A stretch of DNA of 64,000 nucleotides from Agromyces kandeliae (GTDB lineage Bacteria; Actinomycetota; Actinomycetes; Actinomycetales; Microbacteriaceae): assembly GCF_009674665.1 (NCBI RefSeq), contig NZ_WKJD01000016.1:372001-436000 (forward strand). Reading direction: 5' to 3'. This document shows, one piece after another, positions 8,361 through 16,299 of this stretch. How positions within the stretch are numbered: position 1 is the first letter of the stretch; each line of letters starts with the position of its first letter. Position numbers and translations under genes: made by a program. Under the pieces are notes generated by a model. The model searched no databases. It was not told the origin of the DNA and saw nothing but the letters and a program-made list of their open reading frames with translations.

Positions 8361-8681
8361 ACTGCTGTGTCCTTCGTTCGAACCGGGCCGAACGGTTCGG
8401 CCCGTCACGTTCGGCCGTTCGGCCGTCCGCAGGCCCGGCAACGCTTGACTGCCGGGCGGTGGTCCGAGGGGCCGGCCACGCGTCGCGTGCGCTGCCCTCG
8501 GTCTCGGGTCATGCCTGCGGAACGTGCCGCCTCCGGGCAATCAATCGTGATACGGGCGGTCGCCCGCGTATGGAGGAACCTTCAGCGTATCCCATCCGCC
8601 TGTGCGTCCGCAGGATGCCCCCGTCACATCCGTCATCTCGCGTGGGCGCCGGCCCACGTCCGCCGGCGGCCCGACCGCCGC
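8361..8681. other. Gene-free stretch: leader of the cold-shock gene and upstream DNA
   Basis: No coding region is supported here. On the minus strand the part nearest the cold-shock ATG would be its 5' leader. It contains a near-perfect palindrome at 8384-8404 (CGGGCCGAAC and its complement around one base), which would fold in the mRNA. A second, weaker hairpin lies at about 8550-8571. I could not assign a -35/-10 pair for the cold-shock gene. Confidence 0.6.
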
Positions 8682-8687
8682 TAGAGT
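8682..8687 (+). promoter_or_regulatory. -10 box (TAGAGT) of a leaderless promoter
   Basis: TAGAGT ends 6 nt before the GTG start of the TauE/SafE gene, with no Shine-Dalgarno sequence, so the transcript should start at the GTG. Confidence 0.55.
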
Positions 8688-8693
8688 GACCGG

Positions 8694-9509
8694 GTGCCGA
8701 ACCCAGCACCCGACCCCGACGCGGCACCGGCCGCGCCCGCCCTCTGGCGGCTCGCCGTCGTCGGCGTGCTCGGCGGGCTCCTCTCCGGACTCTTCGGCGT
8801 GGGCGGCGGCATCGTCATGGTCCCGCTCCTCATCCTCCTCGCCGGCATGGACCAGCGCCGCGCCTCGGCGACCTCGCTCGCCGCGATCGTCCCGACGGCC
8901 CTCGCCGGCTCCATCGCGTACCTCGTGAACGGCCAGGTCGACCTCATCGCCGCCGCGCTCGTCGCGACGGGCGGCATCGTCGGCGGCTGGATCGGCGCGA
9001 CCCTGCTCGCGAGGCTCCCCCTCGAGTGGCTGCGCTGGCTGTTCATCGCGATGCTCGTCGTCGTGGCGATCCGCCTCGCGTTCGGCTCACCCGACCGCGC
9101 CGCCGACCCCGTGCCGCTCGAGCCCGGCCCCGCGCTCGGCCTCGTCGCACTCGGCCTCGTCGTCGGCATCGCCTCCGGCCTGTTCGGCGTCGGCGGCGGG
9201 CTCATCATGGTGCCGGCGTTCATGACGGTCTTCGGCCTCGGCGACCTGATCGCACGCGGCACGTCGCTGGTCGCGATGATCCCGACCGCGGTGAGCGGGT
9301 CGGTGAAGAACGTGCGCGGCCGGCTCGTCGACGTGCGCATCGCGCTCATCGTGGGCGTCGCGGCGACCCTCGCGTCGCTGCCCGGCGTCGCGCTCGCGTT
9401 CCTCATCCCGCCTGCGGTCGGCGGATGGCTCTTCGCCGTGCTGCTCGTCGCGGCCGCGGTCCAACTGTCCGTGCGCGCGATCCGGGCCCGCCGGGCCGGC
9501 AGGGCGTGA
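8694..9509 (+). CDS. TauE/SafE family sulfite/organosulfur exporter-like permease
   Basis: A 271-aa membrane protein with about eight helices in two repeats. Each repeat carries the family glycine motif: SGLFGVGGGIVMVPLL (about residue 31) and SGLFGVGGGLIMVPAF (about residue 160). The family exports sulfite, sulfoacetate or other organosulfonates; the substrate is not readable. It begins at a GTG placed 6 nt after a TAGAGT box. The GNAT gene follows 22 nt later and may be cotranscribed. Confidence 0.93.
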   Translation: MPNPAPDPDAAPAAPALWRLAVVGVLGGLLSGLFGVGGGIVMVPLLILLAGMDQRRASATSLAAIVPTALAGSIAYLVNGQVDLIAAALVATGGIVGGWIGATLLARLPLEWLRWLFIAMLVVVAIRLAFGSPDRAADPVPLEPGPALGLVALGLVVGIASGLFGVGGGLIMVPAFMTVFGLGDLIARGTSLVAMIPTAVSGSVKNVRGRLVDVRIALIVGVAATLASLPGVALAFLIPPAVGGWLFAVLLVAAAVQLSVRAIRARRAGRA

Positions 9510-9531
9510 CCCCGTGGCGGAGGATCGACGC

Positions 9532-10062
9532 ATGAGCGGCGCATCCGGCCCCCGCCTCGACGCCGACGCGCGGCATCCGTCGCTGACCTTCCGGCGGGCC
9601 GAGGTCGGCGACCACGCCCGGGTGGTCTCGGTCATCGGTCCCTGGTGGGAGCGACCCGACGCCGACCGGCTCGCCCTGCTCCTGCCCCGGCTGTTCTTCC
9701 AGCACTTCGCCGACACGTCCACCGTCGTCGACGACGAGCACGGCGAGCTCGCCGGATTCCTGATCGGCTTCCGCTCGGCGAGCCGACCCGAGGTCGCCTA
9801 CATCCACTTCGTCGGCGTGCGCCCCGACCAGCGGCGCACCGGCCTCGCGCGCACCCTGTACGAGCGCTTCTTCGAGGCGATGCGGGCGAGCGGATGCCGC
9901 AGGGTCGAGGCGATCACCGGGCCGCCGAACGTGCGCTCCCAGGACTTCCACCGCGCGATGGGCTTCGAGGCGACGGGCGACGAGATCATCGACGGCGTGC
10001 GCGCGTGGCGGGACTACGACGGCCCGGGCGAGCATCGCGTCGCGTTCACGCGGCCGCTGTGA
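9532..10062 (+). CDS. GNAT family N-acetyltransferase
   Basis: A 176-aa acetyl-CoA-dependent transferase. The acetyl-CoA-binding motif A is HFVGVRPDQRRTGLARTLYERF (about residues 85-106; R/Q-x-x-G-x-A form), and the late strand and helix end FHRAMGFEATG. A GTG 18 nt upstream is in frame, but CGGAGG lies between it and the ATG at 9532 at good spacing, so I chose the ATG. The acceptor substrate is unknown. It is convergent with the sigma-factor gene, 30 nt away. Confidence 0.92.
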   Translation: MSGASGPRLDADARHPSLTFRRAEVGDHARVVSVIGPWWERPDADRLALLLPRLFFQHFADTSTVVDDEHGELAGFLIGFRSASRPEVAYIHFVGVRPDQRRTGLARTLYERFFEAMRASGCRRVEAITGPPNVRSQDFHRAMGFEATGDEIIDGVRAWRDYDGPGEHRVAFTRPL

Positions 10063-10092
10063 TGCGAGCGACGGCGCCGCCGGCGTCGGCGC

Positions 10093-11358
10093 TCAGCCCC
10101 GTGCCTTGCCCTCGAGGTAGCGGCGCTCGGTCGCGTTGAGCGCGGTGCGCGCCGCGATGCCGAACTCGGCGCGCGCCTCGTCCGGACGGTCGGCGAGCGC
10201 GAGCAGGTGCCCCCGGACGGCGTGCACGCGGAAGTGCCCGGCGAGCGCGGGCTCGAGGGCGACGGACTCGAGGTCGCGGAGGGCGCGGTCCGGACCGTGC
10301 ACCATCGCCACGGCCACGACCCGGCCGAGCTCGACCATGGGACCCGGGCCGACCACGCGCAGCAGGTCGTAGAGCGCGAGCACCTCGACCCAGTCCGTCT
10401 CGTCCGTCGACGGCGCCTCGGCGTGCACGGCCGCGATCGCGGCCTGGAGCTGGAACGGGCCCGGTTCGCCCGCGACGAGCGCGCGCTCGACCAGGCCGAC
10501 GCCCTCGTCGATGAGGTCGCGGCGCCAGAGCGTCCGATCCTGCTCGTCGAGCGGAACGAGCTCCGGAAGCTCCTCCGGCCCCGATCCGCGGAGTCGGGCC
10601 GGGCGGCGCGCCTCCGTGAGCAGCATCAGCGCGAGGAGGCCGTCGGTCTCGGCCGCCCATGACGCCTGGGGCGGCGTGGCGTCGCGCAGCATCCGCGTCA
10701 GCCGGACGGCCTCGGCGGAGAGGTCGGGGCGGGCGAGCACGTCGCCGGAGCTCGCGGTGTGGCCCTCGGTGAACATCAGGTGGAGCACCTGGCGGACGGC
10801 GGCGGTCCGCTCGGGGAGCTCGGCGTCCTCCGGCAGGCGGAACCGGGCGCCCGCCGCCCGGATGCGCTGCTTCGCCCGGGAGATGCGCTGGGCGACGGTG
10901 GTCTCCGGCACCAGCAGCCCGCGCGCGATCTCCGCCGTCGTGAGCCCGCCCACCGCGCGGAGCGTGAGGGCGAGTTGCGACGGCCGTGAGAGCGCCGGGT
11001 GACAGCAGAGCACCAGGAGCGCCAGCGAGTCGTCGCGTGCGGAGGCCGCGGCCCCGCCGTCCTGGTCGATCGGCTCGAGCACCGCGTCGCGCTCCTCGCG
11101 CGTGCGGCGCGCGATCTCGCTGCGGACGGCGTCCACGTGGCGGCGATGCGCCACTGCGACGAGCCAGGCGCGCGGATGCTCCGGCACGCCCTCGCTCGGC
11201 CACTGCGCGGCGGCGGCGATGAGCGCCTCCTGGAGCGCGTCCTCGCTCGAGTCGAAGTCGCCGATGCGCCGGACGAGCACTGCGAGCGCCGAGGGAGCCG
11301 CCGCGCGCAGCACCGGCTCGATGCCGCGCGCGGACTCCCCCGGCGCGTCGACGTTCAC
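10093..11358 (-). CDS. ECF sigma factor with C-terminal DUF6596/TPR extension (ECF42-like)
   Basis: A 421-aa sigma factor. Region 2 is at about residues 10-80 (VRRIGDFDSSEDALQEAL) and region 4 at about 115-175 (GGLTTAEIARGLLVPETTVAQRISRAKQRI). The remaining 240 residues form the helical, TPR-like extension typical of the ECF42 group, which partners with DGPF/YCII proteins. There is no anti-sigma gene; in that group the extension itself controls activity. Its GTG overlaps the TGA of the upstream YCII gene (GTGA), giving a tightly coupled two-gene operon. Confidence 0.93.
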   Translation of the reverse strand: MNVDAPGESARGIEPVLRAAAPSALAVLVRRIGDFDSSEDALQEALIAAAAQWPSEGVPEHPRAWLVAVAHRRHVDAVRSEIARRTREERDAVLEPIDQDGGAAASARDDSLALLVLCCHPALSRPSQLALTLRAVGGLTTAEIARGLLVPETTVAQRISRAKQRIRAAGARFRLPEDAELPERTAAVRQVLHLMFTEGHTASSGDVLARPDLSAEAVRLTRMLRDATPPQASWAAETDGLLALMLLTEARRPARLRGSGPEELPELVPLDEQDRTLWRRDLIDEGVGLVERALVAGEPGPFQLQAAIAAVHAEAPSTDETDWVEVLALYDLLRVVGPGPMVELGRVVAVAMVHGPDRALRDLESVALEPALAGHFRVHAVRGHLLALADRPDEARAEFGIAARTALNATERRYLEGKARG

Positions 11359-11732
11359 GCCACCGAGACGTCGGGCTCGGCGTCCTCGGCGAGGATCGGG
11401 TGCACGTGCACGCCGCCCCACGAGGCCTCGGGCAGCCGCGCGGCGATCTCGACGGCACGGTCGTACGACGCGACGTCGACGAGGTAGTAGCCGGAGAGGA
11501 ACTCCTTCGTCTCCGCGAGCGGCGCGTCGGTGGCGACGCCGTCGGTCGATCGCACGGCGCGTGCGGTCTCGCGACCGGCGAGCTGCTCCGCGTCGACGAG
11601 CTCCCCCGACGATCGCAGCTCCTGGACGAGGTCCACGTAGACCGCCATGGCCTCGACCTGCTGCTCGGGCGTGAACGCGTCCCACGCGGCGCCCCACTGC
11701 GGGTTGGACTGGATGAGGATGAGGTACTTCAC
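11355..11732 (-). CDS. YciI/DGPF family protein
   Basis: A 125-aa alpha-beta barrel protein of the YCII-related superfamily, beginning MKYLILIQSNP and ending with the strand VHVHPIL. Such proteins accompany ECF42-type sigma factors and are thought to be enzymes or sensors in the sigma regulon; the actual reaction is unknown. The start is a GTG with AAGGAG about 8 nt upstream. It overlaps the sigma gene by four bases. Confidence 0.92.
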   Translation of the reverse strand: MKYLILIQSNPQWGAAWDAFTPEQQVEAMAVYVDLVQELRSSGELVDAEQLAGRETARAVRSTDGVATDAPLAETKEFLSGYYLVDVASYDRAVEIAARLPEASWGGVHVHPILAEDAEPDVSVA

Positions 11733-11780
11733 GGTTCGCTCCTTGCCTGGTGTGCGGGGGCGAGGTTCGTCCCCATCAGT

Positions 11781-11810
11781 ATGTCGAGGCCGACGCCGCG
11801 TCCTCGACAT
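11781..11810 (-). promoter_or_regulatory. Candidate ECF42-type autoregulatory promoter
   Basis: On the minus strand TGTCGA (11809-11804) is followed after 16 nt by TCGAC (11787-11783), about 50 nt upstream of the YCII start. TGTCGA and CGA are the -35 and -10 elements I recall for ECF42 sigma factors. The two elements also form a perfect 9-bp inverted repeat (11781-11789 with 11802-11810), so the same promoter can be read on the plus strand towards csbD. Confidence 0.6.
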
Positions 11811-11957
11811 GCGTGCGGGGGATCGGCGCGGAACGCGTTCGGATCGCTAGCAGAGGCATCCGCACCTGACAAGGGCTGTGATCGGATGCGCGGCGCTCGT
11901 AACGTGGCCGTCGACGTCGCACCCGAACGCGACGCGACGATCGGAAGGGGGCCCCGA

Positions 11958-12131
11958 ATGGGTGAGTCCGACAAGATCGGCAACAAGGCCGAGGAGCTCA
12001 AGGGCAAGGCCAAGGAGGCCGCCGGCAAGGCGACCGACGACGAGCGCCTCGAAGCGGAGGGCCGCAGGGATCAGACCGCGGCCAACCTCAAGCAGGCCGG
12101 CGAGAACGTGAAGGACGCCTTCAACTCGTAA
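11958..12131 (+). CDS. CsbD family stress protein
   Basis: A 57-aa, highly charged protein, beginning MGESDKIGNKAEELKGKAKEA without the sequence gaps typical of globular proteins. It is rich in Lys, Glu and Ala and predicted helical or disordered, with no Cys or Trp. CsbD proteins are induced by general stress, often in large amounts; the mechanism is unknown. GGAAGGGG precedes the ATG. TGTGAT-N17-TAACGT (11877-11905) is a plausible promoter. A strong terminator follows. Confidence 0.92.
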   Translation: MGESDKIGNKAEELKGKAKEAAGKATDDERLEAEGRRDQTAANLKQAGENVKDAFNS

Positions 12132-12142
12132 CGGCCCACCAC

Positions 12143-12179
12143 TGATGGGGCGCGCATCGCGGGGGTGCGCGTCCCATCA
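12143..12179 (+). terminator. Terminator after csbD
   Basis: A 13-bp stem with one G-U pair plus a closing A-T pair (left arm 12143-12156, right arm 12166-12179) and a 9-nt loop, 11 nt after the CsbD stop. It is followed by a short AT-richer stretch. Confidence 0.75.
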
Positions 12180-12394
12180 TCATGTCCGGGCGCGGACGGG
12201 GCACGGTTCCGCCCGGCTTCCACGGCGGGGACTCTCCTCCGTTTCGATTCCGCCATCAGCGATATCGGCCGCCCGACGGATGTCGGTGGCATCCGATTGG
12301 ATGCAGACTTGACGACGCGACTCGGAATTCGACCCGAGCCCCGGCGACGCGGCATCCCGCGCTCGCACACCCCGTACGCACCTCGCGGAGAATC

Positions 12395-14128
12395 ATGCTC
12401 GGACGACTCCTCATCCGCTACCTGAAGCCCTACCGGTGGCTCATCGCCGGCGTGCTGCTGTTCCAGTTCATGTCCGTGCTCGCGACGCTCTACCTGCCGA
12501 GCCTCAACGCCGACATCATCGACGAGGGCGTGTCCACGGGAGACACCGCCTACATCTGGTCGACCGGCACCTTCATGCTCGCGATCTCGCTCGGCCAGAT
12601 CGTCGCAGCCATCATCGCCACGTACTTCGCGGCCAAGGCCGCCATGCGGGTCGGGCGCGACATCCGCAACGACGTCTTCGACAAGGTGAGCGCGTTCAGC
12701 GAGCGCGAGGTGTCGAAGTACGGTCCGGGCTCGCTCATCACGCGCAACACGAACGACGTGCAGCAGGTGCAGATGCTGGCGATGACGGGCGCGACCATGC
12801 TCGTGAGCGCGCCCCTCATGGCCGTCGGCGGCATCATCATGGCGCTGCAGCAGGACGTCGGGCTCAGCTGGCTCATCTGGGTCTCGGTGCTGACGATCCT
12901 CGTGGTCGCGGGCCTCGTCATCAGCCGCATGGTCCCGCTGTTCCGCAGCTACCAGAAGCGCCTCGACGCCGTGAACCGGATCCTGCGCGAGCAGCTGACG
13001 GGCATCCGGGTCGTGCGCGCGTTCGTCCGCGAGCCCATCGAGCAGCAGCGCTTCGAGGGGGCCAACCACGACATCATGGACGTCGGCCGCCGCGTCGGCA
13101 CGCTGTTCATCACGCTGTTCCCGCTCTTCATGCTCGTGCTGAACCTCACCGTCATCGGCGTGATCTGGTTCGGGGCGGCCGAGGTCGACGCGGGCAGCGT
13201 GCAGGTCGGCACGCTCTTCGCGTTCATGCAGTACGTCGGCGTGATCCTCGGCGGGGTGCTCATGGCCGCCTTCACGACGATCATGATCCCGCGTGCCGCC
13301 GTCTCGGCCGAGCGCATCGGCGAGGTGCTCGCCACCGAGACCACGCTCCCCCGCCCCGAGCAGGCGATCGACGAGTTCCCGACGCCGGGCACGGTCGAGT
13401 TCCGCGACGTCGCGTTCGCCTACCCCGGCGCCGAGCACGCCGTGGTCGAGGGCGTCTCGTTCCGGGCCGAGCGCGGCGAGACCGTGGCGATCGTCGGATC
13501 CACCGGGGCGGGCAAGACCACGCTCGTCTCGCTCGTGCCCCGACTCTTCGACGTCACCGGCGGCGCAGTGCTCGTCAACGGGACCGACGTGCGCGAGGCC
13601 GACCTCGAGGCGCTCTGGAAGACGATCGGCCTCGTGCCGCAGCGCCCGTTCCTGTTCGCCGGGACCGTGGCCTCCAACCTGCGGTTCGGGCGCGAGGAGG
13701 CCACCGACGACGAGCTCTGGCACGCCCTCGAGATCGCCCAGGGCCGTGACTTCGTCGCCGCGATGGAGGGCGGGCTCGACGCCCGCATCTCGCAGGGCGG
13801 CACGAACGTCTCGGGCGGGCAGCGGCAGCGGCTCGCGATCGCGCGCGCGATCGTGCACCGCCCCGAGATCCTCGTGTTCGACGACTCGTTCTCGGCGCTC
13901 GACCTGACGACCGACGCGAGGCTCAGGCAGGCGCTCTGGCGCGAACTGCCGGAGGTCACGAAGGTCGTCGTCGCCCAGCGCGTGTCGACCATCACCGACG
14001 CCGACCGCATCGTCGTGCTCGAGGACGGCCGCGTGGTCGGGCTCGGCCGGCACGACGAACTCGTCGAGACGTGCCAGACCTACCGCGAGATCGTCGAATC
14101 CCAGCTCGGAGTGGAGACCCAGGCATGA
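12395..14128 (+). CDS. ABC exporter half-transporter, first subunit
   Basis: A 577-aa fused transmembrane plus ATPase half-transporter. Six helices lie in residues about 15-300, followed by the nucleotide-binding domain: Walker A GSTGAGKT (about 369), signature VSGGQRQR (about 472) and Walker B ILVFDDSFSALD. The residue after the Walker B aspartate is Asp, not the catalytic Glu, so this site is probably degenerate and the partner subunit holds the active one, as in heterodimeric exporters such as TM287/288 and BmrCD. The ATG has GGAG about 6 nt upstream. It overlaps the next gene by ATGA. Confidence 0.94.
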   Translation: MLGRLLIRYLKPYRWLIAGVLLFQFMSVLATLYLPSLNADIIDEGVSTGDTAYIWSTGTFMLAISLGQIVAAIIATYFAAKAAMRVGRDIRNDVFDKVSAFSEREVSKYGPGSLITRNTNDVQQVQMLAMTGATMLVSAPLMAVGGIIMALQQDVGLSWLIWVSVLTILVVAGLVISRMVPLFRSYQKRLDAVNRILREQLTGIRVVRAFVREPIEQQRFEGANHDIMDVGRRVGTLFITLFPLFMLVLNLTVIGVIWFGAAEVDAGSVQVGTLFAFMQYVGVILGGVLMAAFTTIMIPRAAVSAERIGEVLATETTLPRPEQAIDEFPTPGTVEFRDVAFAYPGAEHAVVEGVSFRAERGETVAIVGSTGAGKTTLVSLVPRLFDVTGGAVLVNGTDVREADLEALWKTIGLVPQRPFLFAGTVASNLRFGREEATDDELWHALEIAQGRDFVAAMEGGLDARISQGGTNVSGGQRQRLAIARAIVHRPEILVFDDSFSALDLTTDARLRQALWRELPEVTKVVVAQRVSTITDADRIVVLEDGRVVGLGRHDELVETCQTYREIVESQLGVETQA

Positions 14129-16269
14129 GCCGCGACACCAGCACCCCCAAGCGCCGCGGCGGCCGGGGCCGCGCCGAGGCGGCGGCGCAGGCGGCGCAGC
14201 AGCCGACCCTCGAGCAGCTCGAGGAGCAGCAGCTCGCCGAGGAGGCGCGGATCAACTCGGGATCGTGGGACTCCGTCGCGCCGGGCAAGGCGCAGGACTT
14301 CGGCCGCAGCTTCCGTCGGATGCTCGGGCTCCTGGCTCCGTGGAAGTGGTCGTTCGCGTTCGTCTCGCTGCTCGGCGCCATCGGCGTCGTGCTCACGGTG
14401 ATCGCGCCCAGGGTGCTCGGCGAGGCCACGAACGTCATCTTCGAGGGCTGGATCTCGCTGCAGCTGCCCGCGGGCGTCACCCAGCAGCAGGTCGTCGAGC
14501 AGCTGCGGGCGACCGGCCAGGACGACCTCGCCAACATCGTCGGCGCGGCCACCCTGACGCCCGGCGAGGGCATCGACTTCGTGCGGCTCAGCCAGCTCGT
14601 GATCATCGTGCTGCTGCTCTACGTGGTGGCGTCGATCCTGTCCTGGGTCCAGGGCTACGTGATCAACGTGATCATGGTCCGCGCGATGTACGGACTGCGC
14701 GAGCAGGTCGAGTCGAAGGTCCACCGCCTCCCGCTGAGCTACTTCGACCGCACGCAGCGCGGCGAGCTCATCTCGCGGGTGACCAACGACATCGACAACA
14801 TCACCCAGACGATGCAGCAGTCGCTCTCGAGCGCGCTGACGAGCGTCCTCACCGTCATCGGCGTGCTCGTGATGATGTTCTCCATCTCATGGCAGCTCTC
14901 GCTCGTCGCGCTCGTCGCGCTGCCGCTCATGGCCGTCATCTTCGGCATCATCGGGCCGAAGTCGCAGGCCGCGTTCGGCATCCAGTGGCGCAAGGTCGGG
15001 CGCCTGAACGCGCGCGTCGAGGAGTCGTTCTCGGGCCACGCGCTCGTGAAGGTGTTCGGCCGCGAGCAGGACGCGAGCGAGAAGTTCCGCGCGGAGAACG
15101 AGGAGCTCTACGAGGCCGCCTTCAAGGCGCAGTTCCTCGCCGGCGTCATCATGCCGGGCATGATGTTCGTCGGGAACCTGACCTACGTCGGCATCGCGGT
15201 CCTCGGCGGGCTCATGGTCGCCGGCGGCCAGCTCCGCCTCGGCGACGTGCAGGCGTTCATCCAGTACTCGCAGCAGTTCACGCAGCCGCTCTCGCAGCTC
15301 GGGGGGATGGCCGCCGTCGTGCAGTCCGGAACCGCCTCGGCCGAGCGCGTGTTCGAGCTCCTCGACGCCGACGAGGAGGAGGCCGACGCCGCCGATGCGC
15401 CGGCAGCCGTCGACGGTCGCGGCGTCATCGAGTTCGACCACGTCTCGTTCTCGTACACGCCCGACCGACCGCTCATCCGCGACCTGTCCTTCCGCGTCGA
15501 ACCCGGGCAGACCGTGGCGATCGTGGGCCCGACCGGAGCCGGCAAGACGACCCTCGTGAACCTCGTCATGCGGTTCTACGAGCTCGACGGCGGCCGCATC
15601 CTCATCGACGGCCAGGACATCTCCGAGCTCACCCGCCACGACGTCCGCGCCCGCACCGGGATGGTGCTGCAGGACCCCTGGCTGTTCGGGGGCACGATCC
15701 GCGAGAACATCCGGTACGGCCGACAGACGGCGAGCGACGGCGAGATCGCGGCCGCGGCGCGGGCGACCTACGTCGACCGGTTCGTGCACTCGCTGCCCGA
15801 CGGGTACGACACCGTGCTCGACGAGGACGCGTCGAACGTGTCGGCCGGTGAGAAGCAGCTCATCACCATCGCTCGCGCGTTCGTGGCGCAGCCGAGCGTG
15901 CTCATCCTCGACGAGGCGACGAGCTCGGTCGACACCCGGACCGAGCTGCTCCTGCAGCACGCCATGGCGGCGCTGCGCGAGGGCCGCACGTCGTTCGTCA
16001 TCGCGCACCGGCTCTCGACGATCCGCGACGCCGACCTCATCCTCGTGATGGAGCACGGCGACATCGTCGAGCAGGGCACGCACGACGAGCTCATCGCGGC
16101 CGAGGGCGCCTACTACCGCCTGTACAACTCGCAGTTCGAGCAGGCGGCGTACGACGTCGACGCGGAGCTCGCGATGGAGGCCGAGGCGGCGGTGGGCACC
16201 CCCGGCGAGTCGGTGCTCGGGTTCGACGACGGCGCCGAGGAGGCCTCAGCGGACGCCCCCGTGAACTGA
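14125..16269 (+). CDS. ABC exporter half-transporter, second subunit
   Basis: A 714-aa partner of the preceding gene. A charged Gln/Glu/Ala-rich N-terminal tail of about 65 residues precedes six helices. The large extracellular loop between helices 1 and 2 (about 50 residues, residues 105-155) is unusual. The nucleotide-binding domain has Walker A GPTGAGKT (about 470), a signature with Ser-Ala-Gly (NVSAGEKQL) and a canonical Walker B ILDEATSSVD with catalytic Glu. A 4-bp overlap with the first subunit indicates coupled synthesis. These pairs export drugs, lipids or peptides; the substrate here is unknown. Confidence 0.94.
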   Translation: MSRDTSTPKRRGGRGRAEAAAQAAQQPTLEQLEEQQLAEEARINSGSWDSVAPGKAQDFGRSFRRMLGLLAPWKWSFAFVSLLGAIGVVLTVIAPRVLGEATNVIFEGWISLQLPAGVTQQQVVEQLRATGQDDLANIVGAATLTPGEGIDFVRLSQLVIIVLLLYVVASILSWVQGYVINVIMVRAMYGLREQVESKVHRLPLSYFDRTQRGELISRVTNDIDNITQTMQQSLSSALTSVLTVIGVLVMMFSISWQLSLVALVALPLMAVIFGIIGPKSQAAFGIQWRKVGRLNARVEESFSGHALVKVFGREQDASEKFRAENEELYEAAFKAQFLAGVIMPGMMFVGNLTYVGIAVLGGLMVAGGQLRLGDVQAFIQYSQQFTQPLSQLGGMAAVVQSGTASAERVFELLDADEEEADAADAPAAVDGRGVIEFDHVSFSYTPDRPLIRDLSFRVEPGQTVAIVGPTGAGKTTLVNLVMRFYELDGGRILIDGQDISELTRHDVRARTGMVLQDPWLFGGTIRENIRYGRQTASDGEIAAAARATYVDRFVHSLPDGYDTVLDEDASNVSAGEKQLITIARAFVAQPSVLILDEATSSVDTRTELLLQHAMAALREGRTSFVIAHRLSTIRDADLILVMEHGDIVEQGTHDELIAAEGAYYRLYNSQFEQAAYDVDAELAMEAEAAVGTPGESVLGFDDGAEEASADAPVN

Positions 16270-16284
16270 GCGACGCACCCGGGG

Positions 16285-16290
16285 TAGCCT
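16285..16290 (+). promoter_or_regulatory. -10 box (TAGCCT) near the MFS start
   Basis: TAGCCT ends 9 nt before the GTG of the MFS gene. No ribosome binding site is seen, so a leaderless or nearly leaderless transcript is likely, separate from the ABC operon that ends 30 nt upstream of the GTG. Confidence 0.45.
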
Positions 16291-16299
16291 CGTAGGGCC

